64,000 bases of DNA from Planctomycetota bacterium. GTDB taxonomy: Bacteria > Planctomycetota > GCA-2746535. The stretch covers positions 34,619 to 98,618 of the forward strand of contig NVWA01000002.1 of NCBI GenBank assembly GCA_002746535.1, given 5' to 3'. Below are positions 52,973 to 63,514 of the stretch, piece after piece; within the stretch, counting starts at the first letter, position 1; every line of letters starts with the position of its first letter. The notes beneath the pieces were generated by a model. That model worked only from the letters and a program-made list of their open reading frames with translations. It was not told the DNA's origin and ran no database searches. Position numbers and translations under genes: made by a program.

Positions 52973-54517
52973 TTACTCCAATTTCGAAGTAGCTGCCTGC
53001 AACTGTTTAGAATTCCTACTAAACCAATAAAAAGCTTTATAGCGAAGCGTTATATAACCAAAACAAGTCATCCCGATTGCATAAGACAGAATAAACAATC
53101 CAAAAATATGAGTGCTAGCATAAGTATATTTATACAACGTGGCAAAAGCATAAATGCCTAAAGTAAGTTCAATTAAACAAAACAGCAAAGGCGTATTAGC
53201 CTGGTAAAGACTTTTCTTTTTACTCACATCTGTACTACCACTTTTTGGGGTTCTGACAAATGCGGTTTTCTTTTTTGTAAATGCTTCTAAAACCGCTAAA
53301 GCATTGTTCACACATAATCCTGTTCCTAACACCATCATAGCCGGAAAAGTTCTTATAGATTTTTTCCATTTTCCTAAAACGATACCACTACCAGTATACA
53401 TAGCACATGGTGCCAAGGCACTTATCAAAATAAAGGACCATACAATATACAAGAGGTAATTCATTTCTACCTTTAAATTCTCGGCAATTCCCAAAACAGG
53501 AAACGTAAGAGTACATACAATTGTCATAAAAATGGCCACCGAATAATGAGTCATATGCAACATAGCTTCAATCTTTTCGTACCATGCTAATCTTTTAGAT
53601 TTAATAATTCTTGGTGCTAACTTAATGGCTGTTTGCATGGATCCTTTTGCCCACCTTTTTTGCTGACTCTTTAATGCTATGACATCATTTGGAATTTCGG
53701 CTAAACAAACATTATCAAAATCATAGACAATCCGATAGCCTTCCATTTGCACTCTATAAGATAAATCCAAATCTTCGGTCAGTGTATCCCCTTGCCAACC
53801 ACCTCCAGCAAGAATAGCACTTTTTCTCCAAACGCCACCGGTTCCATTAAAGTTCAAACACATGCCATAATAACTACGAGCTCCTTGTTCAGCAGCAAAG
53901 TGCCCATCAATGCCTACACTTTGGGCTTTAGTGAGCCAATTTTCTTGGCTGTTAATATGACCCCATCTACCTTGAACACAAGCTACATCATCTTGTGCAG
54001 TAATAAGTGGAATAGCTCTTTTTAAAAATGATTTTGGCACAATAAAATCTGCATCAAAAATGGCTATAAACTCACCCTTACAAATCGTCATTCCATTAGC
54101 AAGAGCACCAGCTTTATAATCTTTGCGATCATGCCTACGAATCACACTAATGTTGATCCCTTGTGATCGAATGGTTTCTATTATTCTATTGACGATATCT
54201 ACTGTTTCATCATTGCTGTCATCCAAGATTTGAATCTCAAACTTATCTTTTGGATAATCCACTTCAGCGGCACTCAGCATAACTCGTTCAACTACCGATT
54301 TTTCATTGTAAAAAGGCAATTGAATTGTGACATATGGATATGTTTCTTCTTTTTGATTTAAAATATAATTATCAATAGACTCTTGAATTTTATTTCGTGA
54401 TTTTTTTTGTCGCTTTAAGAAAAGGAATATCATTAAATAACAATGAGATCCATACACAGCTAAACAAAAGCTTGAAGCTACATATAAACTTAAAACAATG
54501 ATTTCCCAATTGGCCAT
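52973..54517 (-). CDS. Membrane GT2 glycosyltransferase (cellulose-synthase-like)
   Basis: 514 residues. An N-terminal helix, the GT2 catalytic domain with the aspartates of ILDDSND, FDADF and TEDLDLSYR, and QQKRW for the processive acceptor motif, then several C-terminal helices. Makes or transfers a polysaccharide at the membrane. Q-x-x-R-W supports a processive enzyme, but which sugar is unknown. Signature resembles mannan/glucan synthase-like enzymes of bacteria. Confidence 0.87.
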   Translation of the reverse strand: MANWEIIVLSLYVASSFCLAVYGSHCYLMIFLFLKRQKKSRNKIQESIDNYILNQKEETYPYVTIQLPFYNEKSVVERVMLSAAEVDYPKDKFEIQILDDSNDETVDIVNRIIETIRSQGINISVIRRHDRKDYKAGALANGMTICKGEFIAIFDADFIVPKSFLKRAIPLITAQDDVACVQGRWGHINSQENWLTKAQSVGIDGHFAAEQGARSYYGMCLNFNGTGGVWRKSAILAGGGWQGDTLTEDLDLSYRVQMEGYRIVYDFDNVCLAEIPNDVIALKSQQKRWAKGSMQTAIKLAPRIIKSKRLAWYEKIEAMLHMTHYSVAIFMTIVCTLTFPVLGIAENLKVEMNYLLYIVWSFILISALAPCAMYTGSGIVLGKWKKSIRTFPAMMVLGTGLCVNNALAVLEAFTKKKTAFVRTPKSGSTDVSKKKSLYQANTPLLFCLIELTLGIYAFATLYKYTYASTHIFGLFILSYAIGMTCFGYITLRYKAFYWFSRNSKQLQAATSKLE

Positions 54518-54537
54518 AGTTTTAATTTATTTCTTTT

Positions 54538-55626
54538 TTAACAACAGCCTGGCCCAGAACAATCACCCATAGCAGATTGATTGTTGGTATCAGAATCTGG
54601 CCCACAATTAAAAATTCCGACATGCTCACTAAAATCACCCTTAAAAACAAAATGATCTTTAAAACGAGTTTCATTTAACATTTTATAGGTATTCCCACAT
54701 ACGGGGACAATTTTATTCTTTTGAAAGGTATGATGATCATCAAGAATAAAAGCGTCAGGCGACTCACTTAATGTACCTAAATATTTTACCTGATGGCCAA
54801 AATCTTCACAGTCATCTTCTAAGTCTGCTATTTTAAACAGTCGATACCCTGTAGAATAAAAAGTAGTCACTCCAATTTTTTCAGCGACTTCTTTATTCGT
54901 AATATCTAGAACTCGATTAGCATATACACGTGGATCAAAAAAGCCGGCCTTGCGAGCAACTCTTTCAAAATCATTCCAATAGAGAGCACCACCTAAGCAT
55001 TCACCTAAAAGGACTTTGTCTTCTTTAAATGCCTCAGGTAATCTTCTGTCAGAATAAACATCTGAGAAATAAAACTCTCCGCCTGGTTTCAAAACACGAT
55101 AGACCTGTTCTACTACTCGATCTTTTTGAGGTGATAAATTTAAAACACAATTTGATATAACGACATCGAAATAATTATCTGCCAGGTCAAGATTTTCCAT
55201 CTCTTCAATAAAACCTTTTACAAAAGTCACATTAGATTTTTTATATCCAAACTTTTGTGTATGAAAATCAAGGTGACGGTTGGCAACATCCAACTGCTCA
55301 TCGGTCATATCAATCCCAACAATTTCACCTTCTTCACCAACCAGCTGCGATGCTAAATAACAATCTCGTCCAGTACCACATCCTAAATCTAAAATCTTTT
55401 TGCCTTTTAATACCAAAGGCAATGGCGAGCCACAACCGTAAAATTTGTCTAACACTTCTGGGTGAATATTCTTAATAACTTCTCGTAAATAATGCGGGAA
55501 GCTTGAAGACTCACAGCAAGCACTTGTTTTTAAATCCTTGTTAGTATCCAATACTCTTCCATAGTAGTCTTGAACATCTTCTCTCATTTGATCTGTAGTC
55601 ACGATTTTATTTACCTTTTCAATCAT
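54538..55626 (-). CDS. arsM: Arsenite methyltransferase (ArsM-like)
   Basis: 362 residues. SAM site LDLGCGTGRD (79-88). Cysteines at C65 (FYGCGSP), C160 (SNCVLNLSP) and C210 (GECLGGALYW) sit in the ArsM positions that bind As(III), with C37-C38 as in the N-terminal site. Downstream is a long C-terminal domain ending in CSGPGCC, which could add metal or thiol sites. Methylates arsenite, or acts in arsenolipid/arsenosugar synthesis; no arsR or transporter is nearby. Confidence 0.87.
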   Translation of the reverse strand: MIEKVNKIVTTDQMREDVQDYYGRVLDTNKDLKTSACCESSSFPHYLREVIKNIHPEVLDKFYGCGSPLPLVLKGKKILDLGCGTGRDCYLASQLVGEEGEIVGIDMTDEQLDVANRHLDFHTQKFGYKKSNVTFVKGFIEEMENLDLADNYFDVVISNCVLNLSPQKDRVVEQVYRVLKPGGEFYFSDVYSDRRLPEAFKEDKVLLGECLGGALYWNDFERVARKAGFFDPRVYANRVLDITNKEVAEKIGVTTFYSTGYRLFKIADLEDDCEDFGHQVKYLGTLSESPDAFILDDHHTFQKNKIVPVCGNTYKMLNETRFKDHFVFKGDFSEHVGIFNCGPDSDTNNQSAMGDCSGPGCC

Positions 55627-55816
55627 TAAATTAAGACCTAATCATAAACAGCAAAACTATCATCTTGCTATTGTCAGATAAAAGGCCGGAACCTTACAAA
55701 AAAAGATGGGATTATAAATAATAACAATAGGTGGTAAACATTAAAAGAAGCCATAAATTAAATAATGATCTATTCGGCAAGAATTAACTCAACTGATGAA
55801 TCAAGAAATTAAAATT

Positions 55817-56467
55817 CTAGCTAATTGCACTATTAGATTTAATCACGTAGACACCATAACTAGCAAATAAATTGAATCCGAACATATTATTTTGCACTTT
55901 GACTTTTGTTGAATTATCAGACAAACTCAATTGTAGTGGTGGTTTAGAATAAAAGTATTTGTTGATCACGTTGATATTGTTTTTTCGACAAGCTAATTCA
56001 AAATCCTTCAATGTACAAAGGTGAATATTCGGTGTGTTATACCAATCAAAAGGGAACGCCTCTGTAACCGGCATATGCCCCCTAAACAATAAATCAATTC
56101 TAGTTTTCCAATGGCCAAAATTTGAAATACCAACTATACACGTTTTCCCGACTCGCAACATTTCAGTCAATAAATCAATAGGATGATGAAGCACCTGCAA
56201 GGTTTCGTTCAAAATAACATAATCAAAGGATGATTTATCAAAAAGCGCCAAACCTTCATCCAAATTTGAGTTAACGACATTGAGACCTTTCGACAAACAT
56301 TTAAATATTTTATCCTGATTTATTTCAATTCCAGTTACATTAATTCTTTTAGTGTTCTTTAAATAATGCAAAAAAGTTCCTTCGCCACAACCTAAGTCTA
56401 GTACATTACATTCTGGCTCAATCAACTCTGCAATTAATTTTAAATCTTCCCGAATAGTTTCAATCAT
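55817..56467 (-). CDS. metW: Methionine biosynthesis protein MetW
   Basis: 216 residues, a small SAM-type methyltransferase fold: LDLGCGEGTFLHYL (23-36), NLDEGL, YVILNETLQVLHHP. MetW is found next to MetX in many bacteria and supports homoserine acylation; its precise reaction is not settled. ATG directly follows the metX stop (no gap), giving translational coupling. Confidence 0.93.
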   Translation of the reverse strand: MIETIREDLKLIAELIEPECNVLDLGCGEGTFLHYLKNTKRINVTGIEINQDKIFKCLSKGLNVVNSNLDEGLALFDKSSFDYVILNETLQVLHHPIDLLTEMLRVGKTCIVGISNFGHWKTRIDLLFRGHMPVTEAFPFDWYNTPNIHLCTLKDFELACRKNNINVINKYFYSKPPLQLSLSDNSTKVKVQNNMFGFNLFASYGVYVIKSNSAIS

Positions 56468-57649
56468 TTAATTACGCTCCGGCAGAGCTTCTAAAAAGGC
56501 TGTCAAATAACCAGATAAATATTTATCTTCTAACAAAAAGGCATCGTGCCCCTTCTCTGTTCTTATTTCACTAAAAGAAACATCTACCCCAACTTTCATC
56601 ATTGATTTAACAATTTTTTTAGAATGATACGTTGGGTATAACCAATCAGAACTATAAGAAATAACCAAGACTCTACTATTTACCTTCTCAAAAGCCTTTT
56701 CTAGATTACCGTATCTTTTGGCTAAATCAAAGTGGTCAATGGCTTTGGTAATTACCAAGTAACTGTTCGCATCGAACCTTTTATTAAATGTAGCTCCCTG
56801 ATGTCTTAAATAAGATTCAATTTGAAATACTGTGTCGACCCCTAGATCGTATTCATAACCTTGTTTATTTTTAGTCTCGCCACCATCGAAGTTTTGAATT
56901 TTTCGTCCAAACTTTTCACCCATGCTTTCATCAGATAAATATGTAATATGCCCAATCATTCGCGCAACACTTAGACCTTCTTGGGGCGTTACGTCAGAAT
57001 CGTAATATGCTCCACTTTGAAAATTTTTGTCACTCAATATCGCTTGACGACCTACTTCATTAAAAGCAATGCATTGGGCTGAATGAGAACTCGTTGACGC
57101 AATTACAACTGTTCCTTTAACATTTACACTATTTTCTACGGCCCAAACTAAAGCTTGCATACCCCCCATCGAGCCACCGATTACGGCTAATAATTGCTCT
57201 ATGCCAAAGTTATCTATTAATTTCTTTTGGGCTCTTACCATGTCAAATACTGTAACAAAAGGGAAATCAAGGCCGTAGGGTTTATTTGTCTCTGAATTAA
57301 TATCCGAAGGACCAGTAGACCCGGCACAACCTCCTATAACATTTGAACAAATAATAAAGTATTTCTTGGTATCCAAAGGTTTTCCTGGCCCAATAATATT
57401 ATCCCACCAACCTGGTTTGTCATCTGAACTATTATTAAAACCAGCTACATGTGCATCACCAGACAAGGCATGCAATATTAAAATAGCATTTGACTTATCA
57501 TCATTTAGGTGACCGTATGTTTCATAGGCTAAGTTGATATTTTTTAAGATTTTACCACTATCAAGCTTAAGGGCATCTTCCCCCTCACCTGCAAAAGAAA
57601 AAACTTTTCTCTCTACAATACCAACTGAATTTGGATCTGAATTTTCCAT
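56468..57649 (-). CDS. metX: Homoserine O-acyltransferase MetX
   Basis: 393-residue alpha/beta hydrolase-type acyltransferase in methionine synthesis. The nucleophile is S160 in GGSMGGMQAL; the triad is completed by D in SSDWLYP and H in EKGHDAFL. LSGDAHVAG and GGCAGSTGPSD are family segments. Acetyl versus succinyl donor is not decided from sequence alone. Operon with metW. Confidence 0.95.
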   Translation of the reverse strand: MENSDPNSVGIVERKVFSFAGEGEDALKLDSGKILKNINLAYETYGHLNDDKSNAILILHALSGDAHVAGFNNSSDDKPGWWDNIIGPGKPLDTKKYFIICSNVIGGCAGSTGPSDINSETNKPYGLDFPFVTVFDMVRAQKKLIDNFGIEQLLAVIGGSMGGMQALVWAVENSVNVKGTVVIASTSSHSAQCIAFNEVGRQAILSDKNFQSGAYYDSDVTPQEGLSVARMIGHITYLSDESMGEKFGRKIQNFDGGETKNKQGYEYDLGVDTVFQIESYLRHQGATFNKRFDANSYLVITKAIDHFDLAKRYGNLEKAFEKVNSRVLVISYSSDWLYPTYHSKKIVKSMMKVGVDVSFSEIRTEKGHDAFLLEDKYLSGYLTAFLEALPERN

Positions 57650-57811
57650 GTAACTATTTCAATAAAAAATTCGTGGGATTATACTAATCAGAAATGATTT
57701 TGGATACCATAATACAGTAATCACTCATGATTATCTTAAAAAGAAAAAACGCATAAGAGTGGATTTTAAAGCCCTAAGGCATAAATTAACAAGAAAGACT
57801 AACTAAAATTA

Positions 57812-58672
57812 TTAGGCTATTTGCACGTCTTCTTCACATAGAATCTGCGAAAGTATTTTGTGAACGCTATTCGTCTCAAATGGTTTCGGCAAGAAATATA
57901 CAGGATTCTTATTACCAACTTTATTTAGTATTCCCTGCTTTGGATAATCAGAATAAGCAGAACAGAAAATTAAATCAGCATCTGGATAAATTTCTCTGAT
58001 TTGACAACAAGCGTCTATCCCATCCATTCCAGGAGCCATTCTAATATCCATAAAAATGACATCTATAGGACAACCTATCTCTATATGGTTTTTTATAATT
58101 CCAATCGCTTCTTCACCGCTATAAGCTGAAATTACATGATAATCAAAAGATTGCCCTATTTGCTCACTATCTTCTGTGATATCAAACAAACCATTACTTA
58201 AGGCATCTACTTTTTTATTGAAATCTAAATAGTTACAAAGTATCTTTTTAAAATCTTCATGAATATTTTCGTTGTCATCGACAACCATTATATTTCTTCT
58301 TATAGCATTAACCGCAGATGTTTTTACTTTGCTGATATCATCAATAATATTTTCCCATTTTAACGGTCTAAAATATTTTTGATCAAAGCCATTAATGATT
58401 TCTACATCCATCGAAAAACATAATTCCTCTTCCATCAATCCAATAAAATGTTTGCCTTGATAATTCTTTTTGAGTAATCCAAAAGCAACTTTTTCTGAAT
58501 TCGATTCCTTCGATGAATTTAATATAACGACATCAATATCTAACGTAGCTGAAAATTTAACAGCTTCAGTACATGACTTCACCGAATAAACTTCATGTCC
58601 AACATTATCAAAGATCTTTTGCAGGATCATGCTGATGGAAGACTTTTTCTCGATGATTAAGATTCGGGCCAT
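57812..58672 (-). CDS. Two-receiver response regulator, first receiver degenerate
   Basis: 286 residues. Receiver 1 (1-115) has VVILNSSKE where the phosphoacceptor Asp should be, and KKS at the acidic pocket, so it cannot be phosphorylated in the usual way. Receiver 2 (125-280) has VVDDNE, D in IFMDIRMAPGMDG and K in PKPFE, and is intact though it carries an insertion. No output domain. Upstream of a chemoreceptor operon on the same strand. Confidence 0.83.
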   Translation of the reverse strand: MARILIIEKKSSISMILQKIFDNVGHEVYSVKSCTEAVKFSATLDIDVVILNSSKESNSEKVAFGLLKKNYQGKHFIGLMEEELCFSMDVEIINGFDQKYFRPLKWENIIDDISKVKTSAVNAIRRNIMVVDDNENIHEDFKKILCNYLDFNKKVDALSNGLFDITEDSEQIGQSFDYHVISAYSGEEAIGIIKNHIEIGCPIDVIFMDIRMAPGMDGIDACCQIREIYPDADLIFCSAYSDYPKQGILNKVGNKNPVYFLPKPFETNSVHKILSQILCEEDVQIA

Positions 58673-58883
58673 TAGGACAATTATTTCCTATACATTATTA
58701 TTAATACACTATGGAACATTCTCCTTCATAATAGCTGAGAGATCAACTATTCAAAGTCACTATTTTAAGATTCTAAAATTTTCGGCTTAAACTTGCCGTA
58801 TTGTAATTTTAAATTGAAAAAATTAACGCAAATCATTAATTAGTAAGTAGTTAGGAGAAATAATTGCCTAAAATGGAAAGCTA

Positions 58884-58906
58884 AATTACAAGCTTATTTT
58901 GTAATT
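58884..58906 (-). terminator. Hairpin after the chemoreceptor gene
   Basis: AATTACAA and TTGTAATT form an 8-bp stem with a seven-base loop about 30 bases after the end of the minus-strand chemoreceptor. The tail is not U-rich, so the call is weak. Confidence 0.3.
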
Positions 58907-58936
58907 AGTTTATTAACTCTTTTTAGCAACAGCAGT

Positions 58937-60850
58937 TTAAACTTTAAATCTATCTATTAAAGCTTTGAGAGAGATTGCTTTTTCTTCAACAACGTCAACA
59001 CATTCATCAACTGATTTTCCAGATTTATTAGTTTCGGTTATCAAATGAAGTACTTCATTAATACCTTCACTTATTTCTTTTAATTCATCTGACGAAGATC
59101 CCATTTTAGATGAGATTTGCCTAACAAGGGATTCAACACTGCTTGCATACTCCGACATATCTTTTGATAGCTCGGCATTTTTTTTAATATCTTTAGCTGA
59201 GTCAACTAAACAATTTAATACGTCTGAAACACCTTTATTTAAAGGATTAAATCGTTTTAATGTTAAATGAGATTGATCTTTAATAGCTGAAATCATCTTA
59301 CCAATTTCAGCAGCGGATTCTTCAGTTTGCTTTGCTAAATTTTTCACCTCATCGGCAACAACTTTAAATCCTCTACCGGCTTCACCAGCCCTAGTAGCTT
59401 CAATATTAGCATTTAATGATAGTAATTTTGTTTTTTCAGAAATAGATTTTATAGCATTAAGTACTGTATCAATATTGGTAGAAACTTTTGCCAAAATCTC
59501 CAAAGATTCTGTAGTTTCTGCAGCTTGTTCATTTGCAAATTCGGCTACTTTGGTTACGTGCTCCATATCATCAGCAATATTTAATAATGACTCACTCATA
59601 TTACAGACAATTAAATTTAATTCTGACACGTCTTCTGAAGATTTATCCGCAAACTCTAAAATTGAAGCAGAGTTTTCAGATATCGTTTCAGATCTATTAG
59701 CCATTAGGATTGTTTTCTCCTCCATGATGTTACTTTGATCAATTAGTTTAACCGACGTTTTACTTAAATCTTGAGACACGTCATTTAAGCCACTTGTATC
59801 ATTTTTAACCGATATAATTATTTTTTGAATCGTCTCTACAAATTGATTAAAGTTCATAGATATCCGACCAACTTCATCATTCGATGATTTCGGCAACCTT
59901 TGAGTTAAATCACCTTCGCCACTTGATATTCCAAAAAGCATTGAATCTACCTTAGTCAACGGATCTGTCATCCTTTTGATTAAAAAAATTGAAATTAGGC
60001 CACCAAGAACTAAAGTAATAATTGTAGCATAGATAATACTTCTCAACATATTAGTAGATAACTGATGATATTGCAAAGTTGAAATCTGACCCACAATTGA
60101 AAGTTTTTTATGCCAGTTTTTAAAATCTAGTTTCGGTACAAATAAATAATCATTTCCCCACTCAAGCCTTAAATTAACTTTAGATTTATTTTTCATAGCC
60201 TCTGAAATTTCAAATAATCCCTTTTTACTTTTTAATGAACTCCCAATGAATTTACCATTACTCAAAAAACTAACATTCGTTTTACTAATTTCAAAAATTT
60301 CTTTTGCAAAAATATCATCAAAGTAAAATCCAAAAATCAAAACACCAACAGGATCCTCTTTATCACCAATTGGTGCGCCAATAATCAATGCTAATTTCTG
60401 ATCCTTGCGTACGGTAAGCCTAATATCAGTTTTTCCATTTGAAGTAATTTTTTCCATAAATAATGCTAACTTTTCAACTTCATCTTCTATTAAACCACCA
60501 TCCAAACTTGCCAACAATTCATTATCAACATCCAGGACATCAAATATTTGAACAGATAATCTGGATTTAATTCCTCTGGTTGTATCAGTAACGGTATTTG
60601 TATCTCCATCTTCGACGACTGCTTGCAGCATGGGCGATTGACTTATTGAACCCATTAATTCTTTAATAGATTCAATTTTTTTTTGAATTATTTTATTAAT
60701 ACTATCACAATGAGCGGCAACTACTTGATCGATGTTTTTATTCCTAATTTTATTTATCTCTTCATTACAAACATATAAAAAGGAACATGACAACAGAACA
60801 CTCATAAATAAAATAATAAGTAAAATTTTAATTTTTATAGAGAACATCAT
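58937..60850 (-). CDS. Membrane chemoreceptor, coupled to a cytochrome P460-like gene
   Basis: 637 residues. Membrane helix 5-25, an extracytoplasmic ligand-binding region of about 240 residues (single Cache-like, with [15 protein letters not shown] segments), a second helix near 270-292, HAMP, and the signalling hairpin. The tip is [17 protein letters not shown], a variant of the usual [17 protein letters not shown]. No C-terminal CheR tether is seen. The start ATG overlaps the stop of the P460-like gene by one base (TAATG), which is the main clue to its job: reporting a periplasmic redox state or product to the chemotaxis system. Confidence 0.88.
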   Translation of the reverse strand: MMFSIKIKILLIILFMSVLLSCSFLYVCNEEINKIRNKNIDQVVAAHCDSINKIIQKKIESIKELMGSISQSPMLQAVVEDGDTNTVTDTTRGIKSRLSVQIFDVLDVDNELLASLDGGLIEDEVEKLALFMEKITSNGKTDIRLTVRKDQKLALIIGAPIGDKEDPVGVLIFGFYFDDIFAKEIFEISKTNVSFLSNGKFIGSSLKSKKGLFEISEAMKNKSKVNLRLEWGNDYLFVPKLDFKNWHKKLSIVGQISTLQYHQLSTNMLRSIIYATIITLVLGGLISIFLIKRMTDPLTKVDSMLFGISSGEGDLTQRLPKSSNDEVGRISMNFNQFVETIQKIIISVKNDTSGLNDVSQDLSKTSVKLIDQSNIMEEKTILMANRSETISENSASILEFADKSSEDVSELNLIVCNMSESLLNIADDMEHVTKVAEFANEQAAETTESLEILAKVSTNIDTVLNAIKSISEKTKLLSLNANIEATRAGEAGRGFKVVADEVKNLAKQTEESAAEIGKMISAIKDQSHLTLKRFNPLNKGVSDVLNCLVDSAKDIKKNAELSKDMSEYASSVESLVRQISSKMGSSSDELKEISEGINEVLHLITETNKSGKSVDECVDVVEEKAISLKALIDRFKV

Positions 60851-61548
60851 TATTTTGCTTGAACATTAAAAAGTTTCTTATATTTAGATCGCAATGCTGT
60901 TGAAAAGACATAGTCACGGTCAGGGATATTTTGGTGACATTCAATACATGCTTTTTGTAACCCAATCGCACCAGATTTGCCTTTCATCAAGACAGTTCCG
61001 CTAGAGGAATTTATCCACGAATATCGCCAATTACCATTTTTTGAATCATAGCCTACTGGCATTTTTTCCATAATTGCAATTGTTCCTTGATCAGAGGGCA
61101 TATTCTTTTTAACAAAATAGTGCTCTTTTAAAAAAATTGTTCCTTCTGGATAGTTTTCAAAAGTGGGTTCATCTTCTATTTCATCAACATCTTCATCATC
61201 TGATAAATAAAATTTAGAAAATTGTTTATAGTTAGCTGAATATATTTCTGGATTTTTATTTACATAAATTACGACCATTTGTTGCCAATGTAAACCAGAG
61301 AACTCATAATCAGTCAATCGATGCCAATTCTTTCTATAATTTCCAAACCGTTTTTTCAATTTTTCAGGAAATTTAAAATCTCCCATGAAATTAAAACCGT
61401 CAGAAGAAATCTTAATCTGAGGATTCTTATTAAACTCTAAAATATTGTTACTTTTGGTACTGGGCCTACTCATAAAAAAAAGTGGAGACCAGATCAAAAC
61501 AATCAACAGAGCAATTAAAACTGGATAAAAAGGCTTCAGCTTAGACAT
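60850..61548 (-). CDS. Membrane-anchored cytochrome P460-like protein
   Basis: 232 residues from ATG 61548 (an upstream TTG at 61563 adds five residues). One N-terminal helix (about 8-27) anchors a periplasmic domain of the P460 family: [17 protein letters not shown] (133-149), [18 protein letters not shown] and a single c-type haem site C201-I-E-C-H205 followed by DYVFS. P460 proteins oxidise hydroxylamine or NO in nitrifiers; relatives without that context may be sensors. The haem-crosslinking lysine was not located. Overlaps the chemoreceptor gene. Confidence 0.8.
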   Translation of the reverse strand: MSKLKPFYPVLIALLIVLIWSPLFFMSRPSTKSNNILEFNKNPQIKISSDGFNFMGDFKFPEKLKKRFGNYRKNWHRLTDYEFSGLHWQQMVVIYVNKNPEIYSANYKQFSKFYLSDDEDVDEIEDEPTFENYPEGTIFLKEHYFVKKNMPSDQGTIAIMEKMPVGYDSKNGNWRYSWINSSSGTVLMKGKSGAIGLQKACIECHQNIPDRDYVFSTALRSKYKKLFNVQAK

Positions 61549-61567
61549 AAATTGAGCTCTCAATAAA

Positions 61568-62203
61568 CTAGCGTTTTAAGAGAATCTTTCCATACAACTT
61601 ACCATTTCTCTTAATGTCGACTTCAGACGTAGTGCCTACTTTGATCTCTACATCAACAGTATCGTACTTTGGAAACCATATTCTTAATTTTGTTAGCTTA
61701 TCAGGGACATCTTTAAGAGAAAACTCCACCTCTTTTTTCTTTTTCTCCAACTCCACTATCGTATGAAAAGCACTATCAATATTTGCAATATAACTTCTCA
61801 TCTTAGGGTGAATTTTGCATCCAATTCTGATGATCAAATCTTTATTCCAATCAATTTTAATTTTAGAATCTTTACCTGGTGACATTAGACCAACATCAAA
61901 TGTGACATCAGCTTTAGTATCTTTAGCAAAAATATTATGACTAACACTATCACCATTTTTAAAGACAACTTCTGCACTTGTATTACCAACTACTAGCTTT
62001 TTAGAGAATTTTTTTGCCTTCTGATCAACCTGAACAGTTTTTTTTGACAAAGAATGATCTTCCGTAAAATAGGCCAACATCACAAAATCAGCCGATTTTG
62101 TAAATGTCAGCTTCCCCGTTACATCCTTTGCAACAATCTGAAACCAGCAGCCAGTGATAATCAAAAAAAATACAAATTTCTTCGTGTTAATTATTCTTTT
62201 CAT
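61568..62203 (-). CDS. Secreted cupredoxin-like protein
   Basis: 211 residues, signal peptide about 1-25. A type 1 copper site is visible: H89 (SVSHNIF), C129, H132 and M135 in GCKIHPKM, the C-x-x-H-P-x-M pattern of methylamine-utilisation/plastocyanin-like cupredoxins. A second beta domain (150-205) follows. An electron carrier for the adjacent diheme peroxidase or P460-like protein is plausible. Lies 20 bases from the P460-like gene. Confidence 0.82.
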   Translation of the reverse strand: MKRIINTKKFVFFLIITGCWFQIVAKDVTGKLTFTKSADFVMLAYFTEDHSLSKKTVQVDQKAKKFSKKLVVGNTSAEVVFKNGDSVSHNIFAKDTKADVTFDVGLMSPGKDSKIKIDWNKDLIIRIGCKIHPKMRSYIANIDSAFHTIVELEKKKKEVEFSLKDVPDKLTKLRIWFPKYDTVDVEIKVGTTSEVDIKRNGKLYGKILLKR

Positions 62204-62227
62204 GTCTTCTTTCTGAATAAAAGTAAA

Positions 62228-63220
62228 TTAATCATCCTTTGGGATTTTAGGTCGCTTAATGTCTAATTGCTGGGTTAAAGAACCTAAGAATGAGACTAAA
62301 TCCATTATTTCTTTATCAGTTAATTTCAACGGTTTCATCTCTTTACTCAAGTTAGCTTTATTATCACCGCCTCTATTATAAAATTTAATCACTTCTTCTA
62401 AAGTAGATAAAGAACCATCATGCATATAAGGAGCTGTTAATAATACGTTTCTTAATCCAGGCACTTTAAAGGCACCTTTCATTGTTGCATCTTTAACCAA
62501 TTTTTGACGTCCTATATCATCGCCTTTGACACCAATATTATGAAAACTGTTATCAGTAAAATTTGGACCACTATGACATTTGGTACAATTGGCCTTACCT
62601 TTAAATAATTTCATACCGTTAACCGCAGATGGAGACATAGCATCTTTATCTCCCTTCATATACTTGTCAAATGGAGTGTTATCTACAATTATAGTTCTTT
62701 CAAAAGCAGCTATAGCCTTACCAATATTTTTAGACTCTATTTTTTTATCTTTATAAACTTTTTCAAAGCCATCTCTGTAAAATTTTACTTTTTTAAGGCG
62801 TTCGATAACTTTATCTAAAGGCATATTCATTTCACCAGCTGCTTGAATGGGCCCTAACGCTTGCTCTTCTAAACTACCAGCACGGCCATCCCAAAAAAAT
62901 AAGGAATTCCATGCTAAATTATAAATATGTGGTGCATTTCGGCCTACTTTACCTCCCATGGTTCCGAGACTAAATTTTAGACCATCTCCAAATCCAAGTT
63001 CAGGATTATGACATGTAGCGCACGATTGATTTTTCTTTAGAGATAAACGCGTATCGAAATAAAGCATTTTACCTAATTGAACTTCTTCTTTTGACGGTGC
63101 GTCATCATCTGGGTATTCGATGTCATCTCTATCTGGAACTCCTATTTTTTCATCTTCACAAAAAACGAGCCCACTATTAAAAACACACACAATAAAAATA
63201 AAGAATACTTGCTTTACCAT
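62228..63220 (-). CDS. Diheme cytochrome c peroxidase (CCP/MauG family)
   Basis: 330 residues from ATG 63220, which has a GGGGGG ribosome site about seven bases upstream; a TTG at 63238 is rejected. Signal peptide about 1-21. Two c-type haem sites: C67-A-T-C-H71 and C212-T-K-C-H216. GRNAPHIYNLAWN, AFERTI and APYMHDGSLSTLEEVI are family blocks. Reduces H2O2 in the periplasm, or carries out MauG-like oxidations. First gene of an operon with cupredoxin, P460-like protein and chemoreceptor. Confidence 0.93.
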   Translation of the reverse strand: MVKQVFFIFIVCVFNSGLVFCEDEKIGVPDRDDIEYPDDDAPSKEEVQLGKMLYFDTRLSLKKNQSCATCHNPELGFGDGLKFSLGTMGGKVGRNAPHIYNLAWNSLFFWDGRAGSLEEQALGPIQAAGEMNMPLDKVIERLKKVKFYRDGFEKVYKDKKIESKNIGKAIAAFERTIIVDNTPFDKYMKGDKDAMSPSAVNGMKLFKGKANCTKCHSGPNFTDNSFHNIGVKGDDIGRQKLVKDATMKGAFKVPGLRNVLLTAPYMHDGSLSTLEEVIKFYNRGGDNKANLSKEMKPLKLTDKEIMDLVSFLGSLTQQLDIKRPKIPKDD

Positions 63221-63514
63221 AATTAATGTACCCCCCAATAAAATAAAATTTACATATTAAGAGTATACGGCTCATATATACGTAATTCAAATCATTTCGA
63301 AAAAAGTACCAAAAACCCTAACCTACAAGTAGCAGATGAATCATTAATTGCTAACCGTCGATTAAAAAAACTTATGTATAAAATACTTTATATCTTCAAT
63401 TAAAAAAGGATTGGTTAAATTAAGCATTACAGTTAATTTGAAACCTAAAACAATAACAATTAAAGCTAGATAAAATTAAGAATAATGACATCATCATGTT
63501 AATCTCAACAATCC

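Noticed and set aside
57650..57811. SAM riboswitch upstream of metX
   Set aside because: No conserved SAM-I or SAM-II stems were recognised in this region by eye.
63221..63514. Small gene before the peroxidase
   Set aside because: The best frame is 25 codons with no ribosome-binding site and no protein-like pattern.
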